DNA of 64,000 bases, taken from NCBI GenBank assembly GCA_029891345.1, contig CM057009.1, positions 231,189,178 through 231,253,177 of the forward strand. Direction: 5' to 3'. Numbering within the stretch: the first letter of the stretch is position 1; each line of letters begins with the position of its first letter. The translations under genes and the position numbers were made by a program. The DNA comes from Dryococelus australis. Its lineage: Eukaryota; Arthropoda; Insecta; Phasmatodea; Phasmatidae. The notes under the pieces are model-generated. The model saw only the letters and a list, made by a program, of their open reading frames with translations. It ran no database searches and had not been told where the DNA came from. Positions 36,541-47,877 of this stretch are shown here, piece after piece.

Positions 36541-36964
36541 GAATAATATTTTTTTTTTTTGCCGACAGAACTGTTCGAAGATCGCAAAGGCACAGATCTA
36601 CAGTCGTTTCCCACCAGTCGAGACCTTAAACAACTTCTGCCCTCCATTATCAGAGAGGCACAAAGCGAAAATCGGCACCCGACATCACTTATGCGAAGTT
36701 AAAACAAGCACCGAGTAAGCGTTCAAGACAAATGCCAACAACAAACGTCTCCCACCATCGAAGAAAGAATCCTAAACTAACCAAGATGACCGATATTTCT
36801 CGTCGTGAATTACAACGAGAAACAGCCCTAAAGACTTGTTATAATCTTAGAAAAACAAATCAAAGAACATATCAGAAATATGGTTCTGATTTTGTATTAT
36901 AATTTATCTGTAGATGTCATTTACTTACAAAAAATAAAAAGAATTTAATATTTTTATAGTTCAT

Positions 36965-37840
36965 TTAGTCTTGTTTAGGGTTTTTCCCCCATGTTCAATT
37001 AAAATTTCACAAATTTCATTCATAGTATCCCACATAATTGCAGTTTCACCATTCAAATCCTCGTTATTTAGGAAATCTTCAATTTTTCCCTTGCCGTTAT
37101 TCAATGCCTTTTCAATATTGTCCAAAACACACAAAACTGTCGATATATTTTTACTAGATACAGCTTCGTGTTATACTGTAATGTTATTACGTCCCATTAA
37201 TGAAACACGTGCTCCATTTTCTAGCAGATAATCTACCACTTCCACGATGCCGTCTTGGGCCGCGAAATGCAGTAACAAATCCTTTTCTAAGAAAACCTGT
37301 TCACCCAAACTTTTTTTCAGTTTGGTAACGCACAATGTTTTTTCGATCTGCATTAGCCGCTTTTATCAACAATTTCCAGTCTTTGTGAATCCCTTTCACT
37401 ACCACGTCTATTGTTTGCACGAAATACACAAGTAGGTGCCAATTTTCAAAATAATAATTGGCATGCCCCAATACGGATATACCCGCTGAATCTATGGCTA
37501 AAACGTTGGATGTGAACGTTCTATTAGGAATTTTACAGTTTCGAAATTCCCCGCAGCGGCTGCTCGCTGAACTGGAAATTTACCACCAAAATCCTTTTCT
37601 TCAAAATTCAATTTCATCTCCTTCATGCGTACAAGTTCATCTAACCAACCACGATAAGCAGCTAAACTTACTGGCGACAGTTCCTTCTCGTCAAACAAAT
37701 CTTGTTTGTCTTCACTGGCTCTGATGGTGTATTCATTGGCTCTGATGGTATCTTCACTGGCTCTCATGGTGTCTATGCTGGCTCTCATGGTGTTTTCACT
37801 CTGTAGTTTGCAGAGAGCGAGTGTGATCCCTTGGTCCAAT
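36965..37840 (-). pseudogene. Ankyrin-repeat protein relic, first locus of the virus-like block
   Basis: Minus-strand gene of about 290 codons. Ankyrin-type units are visible (SPVSLAAYRGWLDELVRM; FPVQRAAAAGNFETVKFLIE; LLHFAAQDGIVEVVDYLLEN), typical of host-interaction proteins of large DNA viruses and of ordinary animal proteins alike. The N-terminal part carries heptad repeats TMRASED/TIRANEY encoded by a 21-bp tandem repeat. Broken, about two breaks. Whether it belongs to the virus-like block or to a separate insertion cannot be decided from sequence alone. Confidence 0.6.
37713..37802 (-). repeat. 21-bp tandem repeat, about 4 units
   Basis: TGGCTCTGATGGTGTATTCAT-type unit repeated four times in the N-terminal coding part of the ankyrin locus. 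It encodes heptads of the type T-I/M-R-A-S-E-D. Confidence 0.85.
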
Positions 37841-38390
37841 CGTCTCGTTTTTATACATGCAATGTGCGAGTTTTATTTTTATTTTTTTATTAATTAATTA
37901 ATTAATTTTTTTGCTGAGAAGGAATGTAAGTTTTTTTTATCGGCCGAGAAGGAATATAAATTTCTATATATGGCATTGTGAGTTTTACCTACCTTCATAT
38001 ATCGAATAATTTTGTGTTTTTTTTTTTTTTACTTTCCCATACACGATTAATTTCAGATGCAAAAAAAATTACTAGGATATGTCAGCACGATCTTGTCAAT
38101 TAAATGAGCGAAGTGTAAAAGAAAATTAAGCTTAGATTTATGCGAAATGTTAAAATGTAACGCCGATTGTTTTGTTCCAGCAATCATTACGCAAGTTTCA
38201 TTGCAAACTTGTTTATAATTTTTAACTTTCAAAACATTTTTATGTAAACGACAGATGGACTCATGAGAGAGCAGTTTGACTCGCGCTCTCTACCTCAGCA
38301 GTCGGGTAATCGGAGTTAGATTTTGTTTATCAAAGTTACCAAATAGAGCAGCGACCACTGATGAAACATATATCATTTAAACATTCGGTT
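37841..38390. other. AT-rich spacer in the virus-like block
   Basis: No gene. It contains an (ATTA)n run at 37,887-37,905 and T-runs at 37,932 and 38,018. It is one of the longer spacers in an otherwise tightly packed block. Confidence 0.6.
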
Positions 38391-38394
38391 ATTA

Positions 38395-38960
38395 CTTTTA
38401 AAATTTCAGAATAGTTTTGGCATTAGTGACGAAACTGATTGAAAACCCTTTGAGGTTTCTGGATGCCTCGGGAGATACAATCACGATTCGTTTGTTATCG
38501 GACCCGTAAACTAATTCGATTCCATTTTCAAAAGTCCATTCAATGTAAAATTGTTTGTAAATTAGCGGTTGGTCGAGTAAAGTTTAGTAATTTATTTCAT
38601 TGACATCCAATGAACCGTTGACTTGGGCGTCTTCGTTATCGTTTAGACGAATCATGAATATAGTTTGTGAATGTTCGTCCAAAAGTTCGGAAATCGTATT
38701 AGATGCTCCGAAATTTAACCGTTTCAAATTCTTAAATATTGACCGAGTTATTACACATCTGGGAAATTCCATAGAGTATCTGTTTGCCGTTTTTAAAACG
38801 TCATGCACGCCTCTTCCGACTTGATTTATGACTGTATAGATGATTTTTTTCGTCGGTTAAACTAGATTCGTTGGTATTTGTAAAATCATCGGTTTCGGTA
38901 GTAAATTCATTTTCTATAGATACGGTCGTGGTGGAGATCTAGTTTTTTCTTTCCAACCCA
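38395..38960 (-). pseudogene. Unrecognised protein relic
   Basis: Minus-strand frame of roughly 180 codons, with a stretch MHDVLKTANRYSMEFPRC in the middle and a C-terminal part containing IELVYGSDNKRIVIVSPE. No domain recognised. Predicted soluble, mixed alpha/beta from the hydrophobic pattern. About one or two breaks. It overlaps no other locus and is followed on the same strand by the ankyrin relic. Confidence 0.4.
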
Positions 38961-38965
38961 CCACC

Positions 38966-39450
38966 CTACTCGTCCAATTCTATTACAGAGGTGCCAAATA
39001 TGTGGCGTTTTTTCCAAATGTATATACCGAGTGGAATTACAATAATTAAACTAACTATGAGTAGACCCAATCCCACGTAGAGTTGTTTATTTCCTTTATT
39101 CATAGTTCTTATATATATTGGCAAACGATAGTAAAAACTCACAATTACATAGAGCGGTTGTCGGTTGTATAGCTGTCCATCGGGTGCCATGACGACCGAG
39201 CTCGGATCGCAAATGATTGTGGGCAAACCATAAAATATTTGCCGCACCGATGTTTGAATGACGTTTTCATCGTATTTTACCGACAGGTAAGTGAGGAATA
39301 CAGAAATTATTTCTCAAATTTGAGAATAACTCAAGGTATCGATAAGACGTGCCATAGATTTACGTATTTTTTGGGGATCGTTTGTCTTTGGAACACCCTC
39401 CTATAATGTATCTACCTCAGCCAATACGTCTTCGCGGTATTTTGAAAAGA
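38966..39450 (-). pseudogene. Membrane protein relic with C-terminal anchor
   Basis: Minus-strand locus. The C-terminal 93 codons contain a clear transmembrane segment (YVGLGLLIVSLIIVIPLGIY) followed by a basic KKRH and a short acidic cytoplasmic tail, the layout of a type I membrane protein. The upstream part is mostly polar. Not recognised as a known virion protein. About two breaks. Confidence 0.45.
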
Positions 39451-39452
39451 AT

Positions 39453-39660
39453 TTATTTATTTTTCACGCGATTGAATGTTTTTTCATACTTATGTCGTAC
39501 AGAACCAACTTTATTCCTAAATTCCTCAATTTGAAATGATAGGAAATTATCTTTGTATAGTAATTTTGTCAACTGTTTAATATTTCCATTTTCTGCATGT
39601 TGTTCGTCTCTCAAGAATATTTTATAATTTTCGCGAGTGACATTCGGGCCCAAACAATTT
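39453..39660 (-). CDS. Small basic protein, unknown
   Basis: Open frame of 66 codons, rich in Lys/Arg/Asn, helical (NIKQLTKLLYKDNFLSFQIE). No recognisable domain. It lies between two minus-strand loci with short spacing and could be a fragment of either. Confidence 0.3.
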
Positions 39661-39745
39661 TTAGGCTAGTATGCTGCTTAAGATACATAAAATTTAAACG
39701 CTGAGTTAATTGCGAAAATTAAAATTTTATTTCAGAAGCGAGTTT

Positions 39746-39809
39746 ATCACGTTCAGTCATTAACGAATATATATATAATCACGTTCAGTCATTAATGGAT
39801 ATATATATA
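39746..39809. repeat. 32-bp direct tandem duplication
   Basis: ATCACGTTCAGTCATTAACG plus a TA-run at 39,746-39,777, repeated with two differences at 39,778-39,809, in the spacer after the helicase relic. Confidence 0.85.
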
Positions 39810-39851
39810 TACATAATTTTTTTATTTGAGCGAGAAGAGTAATCGACACAC

Positions 39852-41187
39852 TTAAATTGAAATAGTGTGATTCGATGTTTGTAAAGGAAAAGAAAAAAAT
39901 CCGGGAATCTTTACCAAGTTTTCCTGCGCCCAGATCAAAATATATTTTTCGTTGAGTACCAAACGTGAAGCCGTTTTGATTTTCGTCTCAATCACAGTTG
40001 CCAACAACTCTACCGGATACTCAAAATCCAGAGTGAAACAACTCATGTTAAGATTGTGTAAGCCGAAATGACGTGTAAGTAGTTTCTTCCAATTCGGAGC
40101 GGTATTTAAAGTTTTCAGAAATTCCTGGTAGGTTGAATCCATGTTCTTAAACTGTGTGGTAAGGAAAAAATTATCACCGCATAGTTCACGAATAAGCGAT
40201 ATGGCATTGGGTTTGTTTGTCACAAACGGCTTTAGCTGATACTGTTCGCCCCAAAAAAAAAAACAAAAAAAAAATAGTTTACTAAAAGTGTGCTTCACCA
40301 TTTGGAAAAATTCAACTATAAATGTTGCTAGATATACGCTGATCATACTGTATTCGTCAACAAATAAAACAATAACCGCATCGAAGGAAATTGAATAGTC
40401 CTTGTTGCATTCCACAAAATACGAAGCCGTATTGTATCCGATATCGCAAAACTTGCTCAATTCTTGTATCACTGTAGATATTTTGTCAATATTATTCAGT
40501 GGGAATAACTGCATAAATTTCTAATATTTGTAGTAACTAAATTTAGTCAACCGAATTAGGAGACTTGATAACCTCAAACCATTTGCTAGTTTCATCTGTC
40601 GACAAATATTTCGCAATAGAGTATGTTGCGGGGTCGTGTAAAAAACTCTGTACTTTTTTCTTCGAGAAAAATATGCAATAATGTAGATTTCCCACTGCCG
40701 GCAGGACCATTTAACGTTATATATTTAAGTGTAGCCAACTCACCATCATTCTCATCGAGCCATGTAAACAAAGTTGTTTTAAAAAGTTCTAGTTCCATTG
40801 AAACAGTTAACTTTGCCGACGTAAAATTTGTCGTTGTTTCCACAGCTTTCGGTTCGGAATTCGATGAGTATACAAAAGTAATTAACTTGCCTTCGGGATT
40901 TTTACGTGGAATTCGTTGCGCCCATATACACATTTCATTACTACTCAACACATCTCTAAAACATAAACTCTAATCTCGTTTAGCCGGGAGGCCATGCTTC
41001 ACTCGTAGTTTATACTAGACGATTTTTCCAAAGGTATTGATCCGCGAAATGGGTTTTTTATATTTGCTGAGGAGATTTTCGAGGAACAGCCAAAAAAATA
41101 AAGGGACCATTGCGATATTTTAAACTTTCCACCATGGATGTTGCTGATATAATAAACTGAATCTTTTATAGTATATTTTTTATCCAT
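39852..41187 (-). pseudogene. SF1 helicase relic (Pif1/RecD-like)
   Basis: Superfamily 1 DNA helicase. The Walker A motif LNGPAGSGKSTLL lies near 40,700, the Walker B-type motif VLFVDEYSMI near 40,350, and a Q-L-x-P motif (QYQLKPF), typical of Pif1/RecD motif III, near 40,235. Total length would be about 445 codons with a start at 41,187. A Pif1-like SF1 helicase is known in nudiviruses (helicase-2), and a helicase is also present in white spot syndrome virus; eukaryotic Pif1 and Helitron helicases are longer. No Helitron Rep motif is present. Broken, about three breaks. Confidence 0.7.
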
Positions 41188-41276
41188 AAAAAATACAAAC
41201 CAATATTTTTTTTAGTTCGATATAGTGTAAATGAAAGGTTATATGTTGAGAAAAAGGGTAATGTATATTTTTTTTT

Positions 41277-41290
41277 GGTATATAAGACTC
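41277..41290 (+). promoter_or_regulatory. TATA box, divergent promoter region
   Basis: GGTATATAAGAC in the 297-bp gap between the minus-strand helicase relic and the next plus-strand locus, about 195 bp before that locus's first ATG. Confidence 0.4.
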
Positions 41291-41483
41291 TTAACTAAAA
41301 TATGGGAAGTTCGCAGAGTTTTTAAAACAATAACAATTTAGGTGATACCAATTTTAAAAGAGGGCTTTTACAATTTCAAAAAGTATAACAAATGAATATT
41401 AGAAATTTTTTTTCTTATTAACACGATAAAATTAACCGATTATAAAAATTTGATTTACAGTTTACAAAATTTACCATCATTGA

Positions 41484-43001
41484 ATGGCTAAACTTTTTTC
41501 TAAACTTTTTCAGGGAAACCTTTTGGATAATTTATATCAAGAAGAGGCGGGAAAAAAGGTATATGGGATTAAACGTATTAAACAAAAATTTTTAATTATA
41601 TCACAATGTTTACGTAGTTTGGAAACAAATTATGCGACTTTTAAACGTTCCCACATTGGCCTATTGGCAAATGACCCACATCACATTATTTGTGCAGTAA
41701 ACCAAAATTGTGCTGAACCATTTGATTTTTTATATAATGCAGATACCGTTTCTTTCGAGAATATTATCGACTTGGCGGAAATCGAATCAGAAAATAGTTA
41801 AATATTTATCAATCCACCCTAATTAAAATCACTTAAAGTTTCCCAACATCGTTTGAGATTTAATAATTCCGATATATTGGATAGATACAATAATTACATA
41901 ATGGTTGCCGAATCGAATTCGTTAAAAGACCTTGCCAAAATAATTAATAGTTTTGACAAAGTACTCGATACTTGTAAAACTGGATTCGTAATACTTGCGA
42001 AAAACTTACAACCTCGTGAGACTCTATATTTAACCAGGTTGATGCAGGATGTTAGTTCTAAATCGGGTAAATGTGTAAAACACGATTTTGAAGGATATGT
42101 AGTTTTCGTGTTGAACTACGCGAACGTAAATAATTCGATTATTAAATTTTAAAATGCGGTCACTTTACAATTATTGATATCCATCATCAGCCAAATCGAT
42201 AGTGATTTTACCTACGGGTTGGATGCTCAAACTACGGCAGCGGTCAAGTCATATAACAAGGGTAAAATTCTAACATCAAATATCATAAAATTTACTAACA
42301 AAGCGATCGTGGCGAAATTGTTTGAGTACACGGATAAAGAGATTCGCTTAAAACCCAATACTGAATTGGGAAAATTGTCAATTTCCGTTCTCGATGAAGA
42401 CAATGACTGATTGGGGGCACAAATCGTTAATAATTTACAACACCTATCAAAGAAACACTTGTTTTTTAAATGCACGTCTCAGTTTTATAAATCCGATACT
42501 AAATTGATCAACCTTCCCGTCGAGTATTTCAACCTACAAAATAATTTCGTCGTGCCGAATAACTTAAAGAATAATGTAGCAGTGACATCGATGAACAATT
42601 TGGTCAAAGTAATGATCAATAGTTCTACATCACTAGCACTCAACGCGGCTCAGATTCCCGTTCTCGATAAGTTAAAAGAAGAACACGTCATTGTTTATGT
42701 TCCATCTGGTAACAATTCATACATTTATCCCTTTCGTAGTTATACTATAGAGTCTTCTTTGAAATTCCAAAATTACAACCGAATATCAAATACAAAAACT
42801 ATCATGGTGAATGACGAAATTTAACATACTGATTTGAATAATAATAAATACCAATATTTTGCACTCATTCGATCCGCTTCAGAGCTGTTGATAGGAGAGG
42901 CGATGGAATTGGTCAACAACTAAAACATTACCTATTTGTTTCAAGTCGAAAGCAATTCAGTATCTCTGATGGACAATCCCAGGATCAAAAAGTACATTTA
43001 A
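41484..43001 (+). pseudogene. Large unrecognised protein relic (about 500 codons)
   Basis: Begins MAKLFSKLFQGNLLDNLYQ. One frame is kept over nearly the whole 1.5 kb, which shows this was a real gene and decayed recently. Helical N-terminal half (LQPRETLYLTRLMQDV), Asn-rich C-terminal half (VEYFNLQNNFVVPNNLKNNV). No known domain; predicted soluble. By size and position it could be a structural or replication protein. About four or five breaks. Confidence 0.6.
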
Positions 43002-43073
43002 AATGCGCAATATCAGCACGAAATGTTTGTTCTTTCAAACACATATTATTTTATTATATACCATCCAATAAAT

Positions 43074-43196
43074 ATGCCTGTTACTAAGCGACTAAACGAC
43101 GATCAAAATTTCCAGTTTTCCTACCCGCCATCCTCGTCCTCCTCTTCTTCCTCCACTCCTTCCACTAATATATTAGTAATTGGTTTTTCCAAATAA
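43074..43196 (+). CDS. Short Ser-rich ORF (40 residues)
   Basis: ATG at 43,074, 20 bp after a TATTATATA word. Basic start (MPVTKRLNDDQ), then a run of eight Ser, ending in a hydrophobic ILVIGFSK. It may be the N-terminus of the next locus, a possibility I leave open. Confidence 0.3.
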   Translation: MPVTKRLNDDQNFQFSYPPSSSSSSSSTPSTNILVIGFSK

Positions 43197-43199
43197 TTT

Positions 43200-44655
43200 T
43201 AAACAAGGCAAAAATTTTGGATTTGGATGTAAGTACTGCTAATGTTATCTTTTCGTTGAAACTAAATAACTACGAGCAAAATAGTCAAGAGGGGGTGTTT
43301 GAATCCTCGGATATGCTGTTTATTCATCAGTAGATATGAATTGGCATATAGTAAACAACCACGAATTAAAGTTGGTGGATCGTAGGAAAGTTCACGTAAT
43401 AGCTATCAATAAAATGCGAAATTCGTTAAACTCGAATGATGCGTTAATCAATTACTTTGTGACACTTACGTTTTCTCTAATTTCCATCTTTTTTTCTCAA
43501 TGTTTCCGAACAATTTTTCCGCGTTTTGATGACGAATTTGGCGACGTTTAAAAGCCAATGGACCAAATACACGCCCATTTTTGTTAAGACGGATAGGCTA
43601 AACGATAATTTTCAGGAAAACCAACTAAAAACACAACTTACCGGTGTTTCGTATAAAATGCGCACCACATCCAATAGTTCCATGTATCAATACATTTGTA
43701 TAGGAGATCTAAACACATCCCTGCTCTACGACAGAAACAAAAACGAGCAATTGTCCAAACGATCAGGTCGAATAAAACACTACGATTTGTCATTAGTGAA
43801 AACTATGATGAAATCCATCATTATGATAAAATGTTGAATTATTTATGTGTATCTAGTGCGAGTAAAATAATTAAAGTTATTGAGAGAGGAAATAGTTCAG
43901 ATAGCATTTACATCAATGATTTTTATGGTATAAATGATAAAATTATGGTGTATGTGGATTCGACAAGGAACCTCATACTACCTACTGGTGAAAATGTTAT
44001 TTATATTTCGTATACAAAATTTTGCATTACAAATAGGCTCGCATATTTAAAAGGAAATACTATTTTAACACCACAATATAAGATCAAATATCCTTCGAAT
44101 TTATATGCAACTAGTAATCTCGACACATTCAACCAAGAGTTGATCAGGGCGGCGAAAATGAGTCAGATGTGGGATTTTCTTCAAATCTTTCAATCCCTTT
44201 CCCAATTTTAATACCATATATTATAGACCATCTATTGTTGTTATACGTTGGGAGTCTGAGGAATATGAACCACCATTAAGAATTCTTTGGGTAAATATTT
44301 GTGCAAAATATATAACAATCCTACAGTGTGTGTGTTTTCTAAATCGAAAAAAAAAACAATCACAATATTCGCCCGAAAGTATATTTAAATTTGAAAGAAA
44401 CAAATCCAATACGAATAACAGAAGAGGAAACTCAAATAGAAAAACTTAAAAAAAATTCCTTTTTATCTATTTGGTACATTCGGGTGAGAAAGGGAATTTG
44501 TGCACCCGTATAATAGAGTACGTAGATAATGAAAATAAATTTAACCACAAAATCTTTATCCGTCAAACTGGGGAAAAAAAACTTTACGACCACCCACTAC
44601 ACATAAAATTATATGTGTATGAACACGACAAAGATTTAAAAGAGATTTGACGTAT
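43200..44655 (+). pseudogene. Large unrecognised protein relic
   Basis: Plus-strand locus of up to 480 codons. Segments such as KIMVYVDSTRNLILPTGENV, YKIKYPSNLYATSNLDTF and VIRWESEEYEPPLRILWV indicate a mostly beta, soluble protein. No family recognised. It is followed after about 115 bp by another plus-strand frame. More than five breaks. Confidence 0.5.
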
Positions 44656-44771
44656 TACAAATAACACCTTTCACTTTAAAAACAATTTTCGTGTGAAAGA
44701 AAACCGTAATTTTGACCTTTTTGATGGTGGTAAGTTGTGTTGTGCTCGAAGGCACTCAATAACAGTAAAAC

Positions 44772-45083
44772 ATGGCGGCTGCCAAAATATTTGCAGCTGC
44801 TGAAAAAAGTTATACTTTTTTCAACAATTTGATTCAAAATGTAAATGTTTCGAAAACTAAAACCACTACTGCTACTTTAAACACTAAAGATGAACGTAAA
44901 GAGAAACGAAAATTTACAAAACAACACCTTCGATTGGCAAATTTTTTTTTTAAATACGATTACACCGACCCTCATGACTATCGTATTTATGCAAATAACG
45001 CAGATGACGATTATAAAAACCATAATCATAATGATATTTTTAGCACATATAGCATTAATTTATGTAAGTCATTATTGATATAA
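44772..45083 (+). CDS. Hypothetical protein, 103 residues, looks whole
   Basis: MAAAKIFAAAEKSYTFFNNL start with an amphipathic N-terminal helix, a Lys/Arg-rich middle, and a Tyr/Asp/Asn-rich C-terminal part. A/T-rich with AATAAA repeated just after the stop (45,083-45,095). No recognised family. The basic middle suggests nucleic-acid or membrane-surface binding, but that is a guess. Confidence 0.4.
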   Translation: MAAAKIFAAAEKSYTFFNNLIQNVNVSKTKTTTATLNTKDERKEKRKFTKQHLRLANFFFKYDYTDPHDYRIYANNADDDYKNHNHNDIFSTYSINLCKSLLI

Positions 45084-45125
45084 ATAAATAAATAAAAGAA
45101 ACATTTAAATATTTTTTCTACTTTT

Positions 45126-45147
45126 CTCTCTCTCCCCCTCTCTAACG

Positions 45148-45178
<31 letters not shown>
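45126..45178. repeat. (CT)n microsatellite
   Basis: CTCTCTCT runs with one interruption (CCCC...AACG) for about 50 bp, in the short spacer before a TATA box. Confidence 0.9.
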
Positions 45179-45179
<1 letters not shown>

Positions 45180-45183
45180 ATTG

Positions 45184-45194
45184 GTATATATAGT
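45184..45194 (+). promoter_or_regulatory. TATA box
   Basis: GTATATATAGTG followed 12 bp later by TTCAGAG (initiator-like TCAG), 79 bp before the ATG at 45,263. Confidence 0.5.
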
Positions 45195-45262
45195 GTGGTA
45201 TTCAGAGTGTTGTAGTAAACTTGTAGTTGGTGTAAGTAAAGAAACACATCAAAGCGCTCCAG

Positions 45263-45603
45263 ATGGCTACGAAAATAAACATCAACATTTTCACAGAGTC
45301 GACCGAAATGACTTATAATAAAGTCGTAAATAAGTATGACGTTGAATCAATTACCTTTATCATCGATAGGCTGACGAAGAATGTTTGGATATTTCTTTAC
45401 TTTCATCAAGAAAGGTATCAAAAAAAACTAAAAAGTTATTTGTAAACACAGTTTGCGAGATTTTCAAATTAGCCAAGGATCGACAATTACATCACACAAA
45501 ATACTCACCTGTTGAACTCTATGACTTGTTACTTCTACCCACGCGTGACGAAGAACAACTACCTATTAAGAAAGTCTCTCAATTTAGCTATTATAAATTT
45601 TGA
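45263..45603 (+). pseudogene. Small unrecognised protein relic (about 110 codons)
   Basis: Starts MATKININIFTESTEMTYN; the C-terminal half is helical and charged (VNTVCEIFKLAKDRQLHHTK, then LPTRDEEQLP). It has its own TATA box at 45,184 and ends 60 bp before the convergent PIF-0 relic. The pattern of a short N-terminal part followed by a KYSPVELYDLL segment resembles no family I can name. One break. Confidence 0.45.
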
Positions 45604-45661
45604 TAAAAGGTAGAGATTTGTATAAAAGTCGCCATTACTAATAAAATAACTGATACAAAAA

Positions 45662-47640
45662 TTAATGTATTGTTTTATTGGTGAAAAATGCAGTTATTCC
45701 CGAGATTAGTATCGAAATTCCCAGCAAATACAATCCTCTATCGATCATGTTCATTCCAGAGTTAATTTTAGATGTGTAGCGTGTAAAGTTCAACACTTGA
45801 ACTGGATTTTGTAAACTAAAATTTTTCAATTGATTTGACAACATCGTATCATCATCATTGCTGCCCATATTGTTCCAATCTATACGAGATCCATTCGAGT
45901 TGACTTTGAGGGCCAGTATGTATTGTAAACGAAATTGCAATAATGTTTTTAAATTGTCATCTCTTACTACTTTAGAAGGATGAATACCTGTAATAGGTGT
46001 GTTAAATATGGCATCTTTTTTTTTAAAAGGCAGCTAATTTACCGGTGTCGGCATCATTATCTATAGAAGATGGTTGTATGGAAACATGATTCGCTAAATC
46101 GATATCTCCTTCGTGCACGTTCTTCCTCATCATCACGAACATGATCAGTGTATATTCCATCTTTCTAAAACCCCAAATATTTTGTTTTAATTCCAATTCC
46201 AGCTTTGATACTTCATCTACGTAATCTTGACCTTGTAGATTTTGCAAGTTGAATGGATCGAATATGGTCAAAAACACATCGGTGACTGCAGTCATGATCA
46301 ATACAACATTAAGTATGGGCACCCAAGAAAGAGAAACTGCAGCAAATGTTCTAATGGCGAATCCCACCATTTTCAAAGCAGTCGATATCACAGCTCTCGT
46401 AATAAATTCTATCGTCAAGGATCTGAATAAATAAATTCCCAACTGACGATTCGAGATCTTTGCACCCGTTGCGGTCGTTGTGGGTCCGATATGTTTGACT
46501 AAGGTCTTGAGAACCATATTCAGATCGACCTCACCGAATAACTGCAGTAGGAACTCGTTACTACCCAATCCTTGGATGCAAGAGGTTTTAATATCGGCAA
46601 TTATGTCGGAAATATCTCTCGTATTGGATAAATCATCGCGATATTTGGTCGGAAAACCAGCCATTAAACCGAGCATTTGATATTCGTCGGTTTGACGTTT
46701 ACTGTTATCTATATATTTCAAGTGGTAAGGCACCGAAACGTCTTGCGGTCCGATTCGAACCCGAGTATCTTTAGGAAACTATGGATTCGACATCGCGGGT
46801 CAGTATCAAAGGCTACACAAGCCTACCCCCTCCTCCATACTCTGTGGTCCAAAATAAATGTCTCGGGGTTTTTTTCTGTGATGCCCAGGTCGCTGAGTTT
46901 AATGTCTGGATTTATGCAGAATGCCTTGTGATCGACAAAGTTATTCCATTCCGCGACGTAATCGGGCACTTATCCCATTGGTGGTACCTTCGGGCTCTTT
47001 ACATCGTAATGATCGATTACATGAACCAATTCCACGAAACTATATTCGAAAATCTTGTATGAGTAATTTCCGATGAAAAAGGCTATAATTGTATTATCTA
47101 AGTGGTCTGTGCATTCCTCACCCGCCAGAGACATGATAAAATTATCGCAATAATACGAGTTTAGACGAAAGAGTATTGTTTCTCACCCATCTCTGTCACA
47201 TACGGCGAAGAATCGACATCGAAAACAGTTCCTATCGAGTTTACGTGCGGAATAATCCTGCCTTCTTTTAAGTGCCAATAATCGTCTATTCCCAAAATGT
47301 AGGCTTCTTTATTATCCAACGTACATGCATCGCAGCGGTCGCTCCAATAGTTATTTGATCCGTGATATTTCGATTCGGAATCTTTGGTTATAAAACATGC
47401 TCCTTGGCATGCAATCACATCTGAATTACCACTCGAATATTTTAGGGATATATCGAGGCGTGCCTGTTTTTCCCCGTGGATAATGCAGATTGCATCGAGA
47501 TGCATCGCAGAATCGTTTTCCACCTTTAAGACGAACCTGATAGCAATAATAAAAAAAATCCAAGTTTGCCTTTTGTAACTCTACATCTTGCCAAATTTCT
47601 ACGCAAACATGAGAAAATATTTGCGGCACTCGCAGTAAGT
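45662..47640 (-). pseudogene. pif-0 (p74): PIF-0/P74-like per os infectivity factor relic
   Basis: P74/PIF-0 is the envelope protein that binds midgut cells in baculoviruses, nudiviruses and their relatives. Visible in order on the minus strand: a Cys-rich N-terminal region (KRFCDASRCNLH, SDRCDACTLDN), and a long middle part. Then the hydrophobic helices with RSLTIEFITRAV and SLSWVPILNVVLIM, followed by the hallmark IFDPFNLQN near 46,255. After that come ILALKVNSNGSRIDW near 45,890 and a C-terminal transmembrane segment (LYLLGISILISGITAFF). Domain order and length (about 650 codons) match P74. Broken, about five breaks. This is the best marker of the virus family in the window. Confidence 0.75.
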
Positions 47641-47877
47641 ATTCGTAGTAAGTTAATTTTTTTTTTTTTCAAAAACATTTCTCAAAACCATTGAATAATC
47701 TAAGTTTGTTGGTCTGGTGAATATGGATATCTTATGTGGTTTTTTTTTAGGTAAATATATAAGTAAATAACTAAATATGCAATCACAGAGTCAACTTCAA
47801 ACTCAAGGTAGTTCGAATATCTTTTAGAATATCAGTACACATTCATCAAATCATACTATTAATCTAAATAAAAAAAA
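47641..47877. promoter_or_regulatory. Divergent intergenic promoter region
   Basis: 237 bp of AT-rich DNA between the PIF-0 relic (minus) and the next plus-strand locus, with AAATATATAAGTAAA near 47,753 as a TATA candidate. Confidence 0.35.

Noticed and set aside
40200-40720. Helitron
   Set aside because: Helicase motifs only; no Rep region, no hairpin plus CTRR end nearby.
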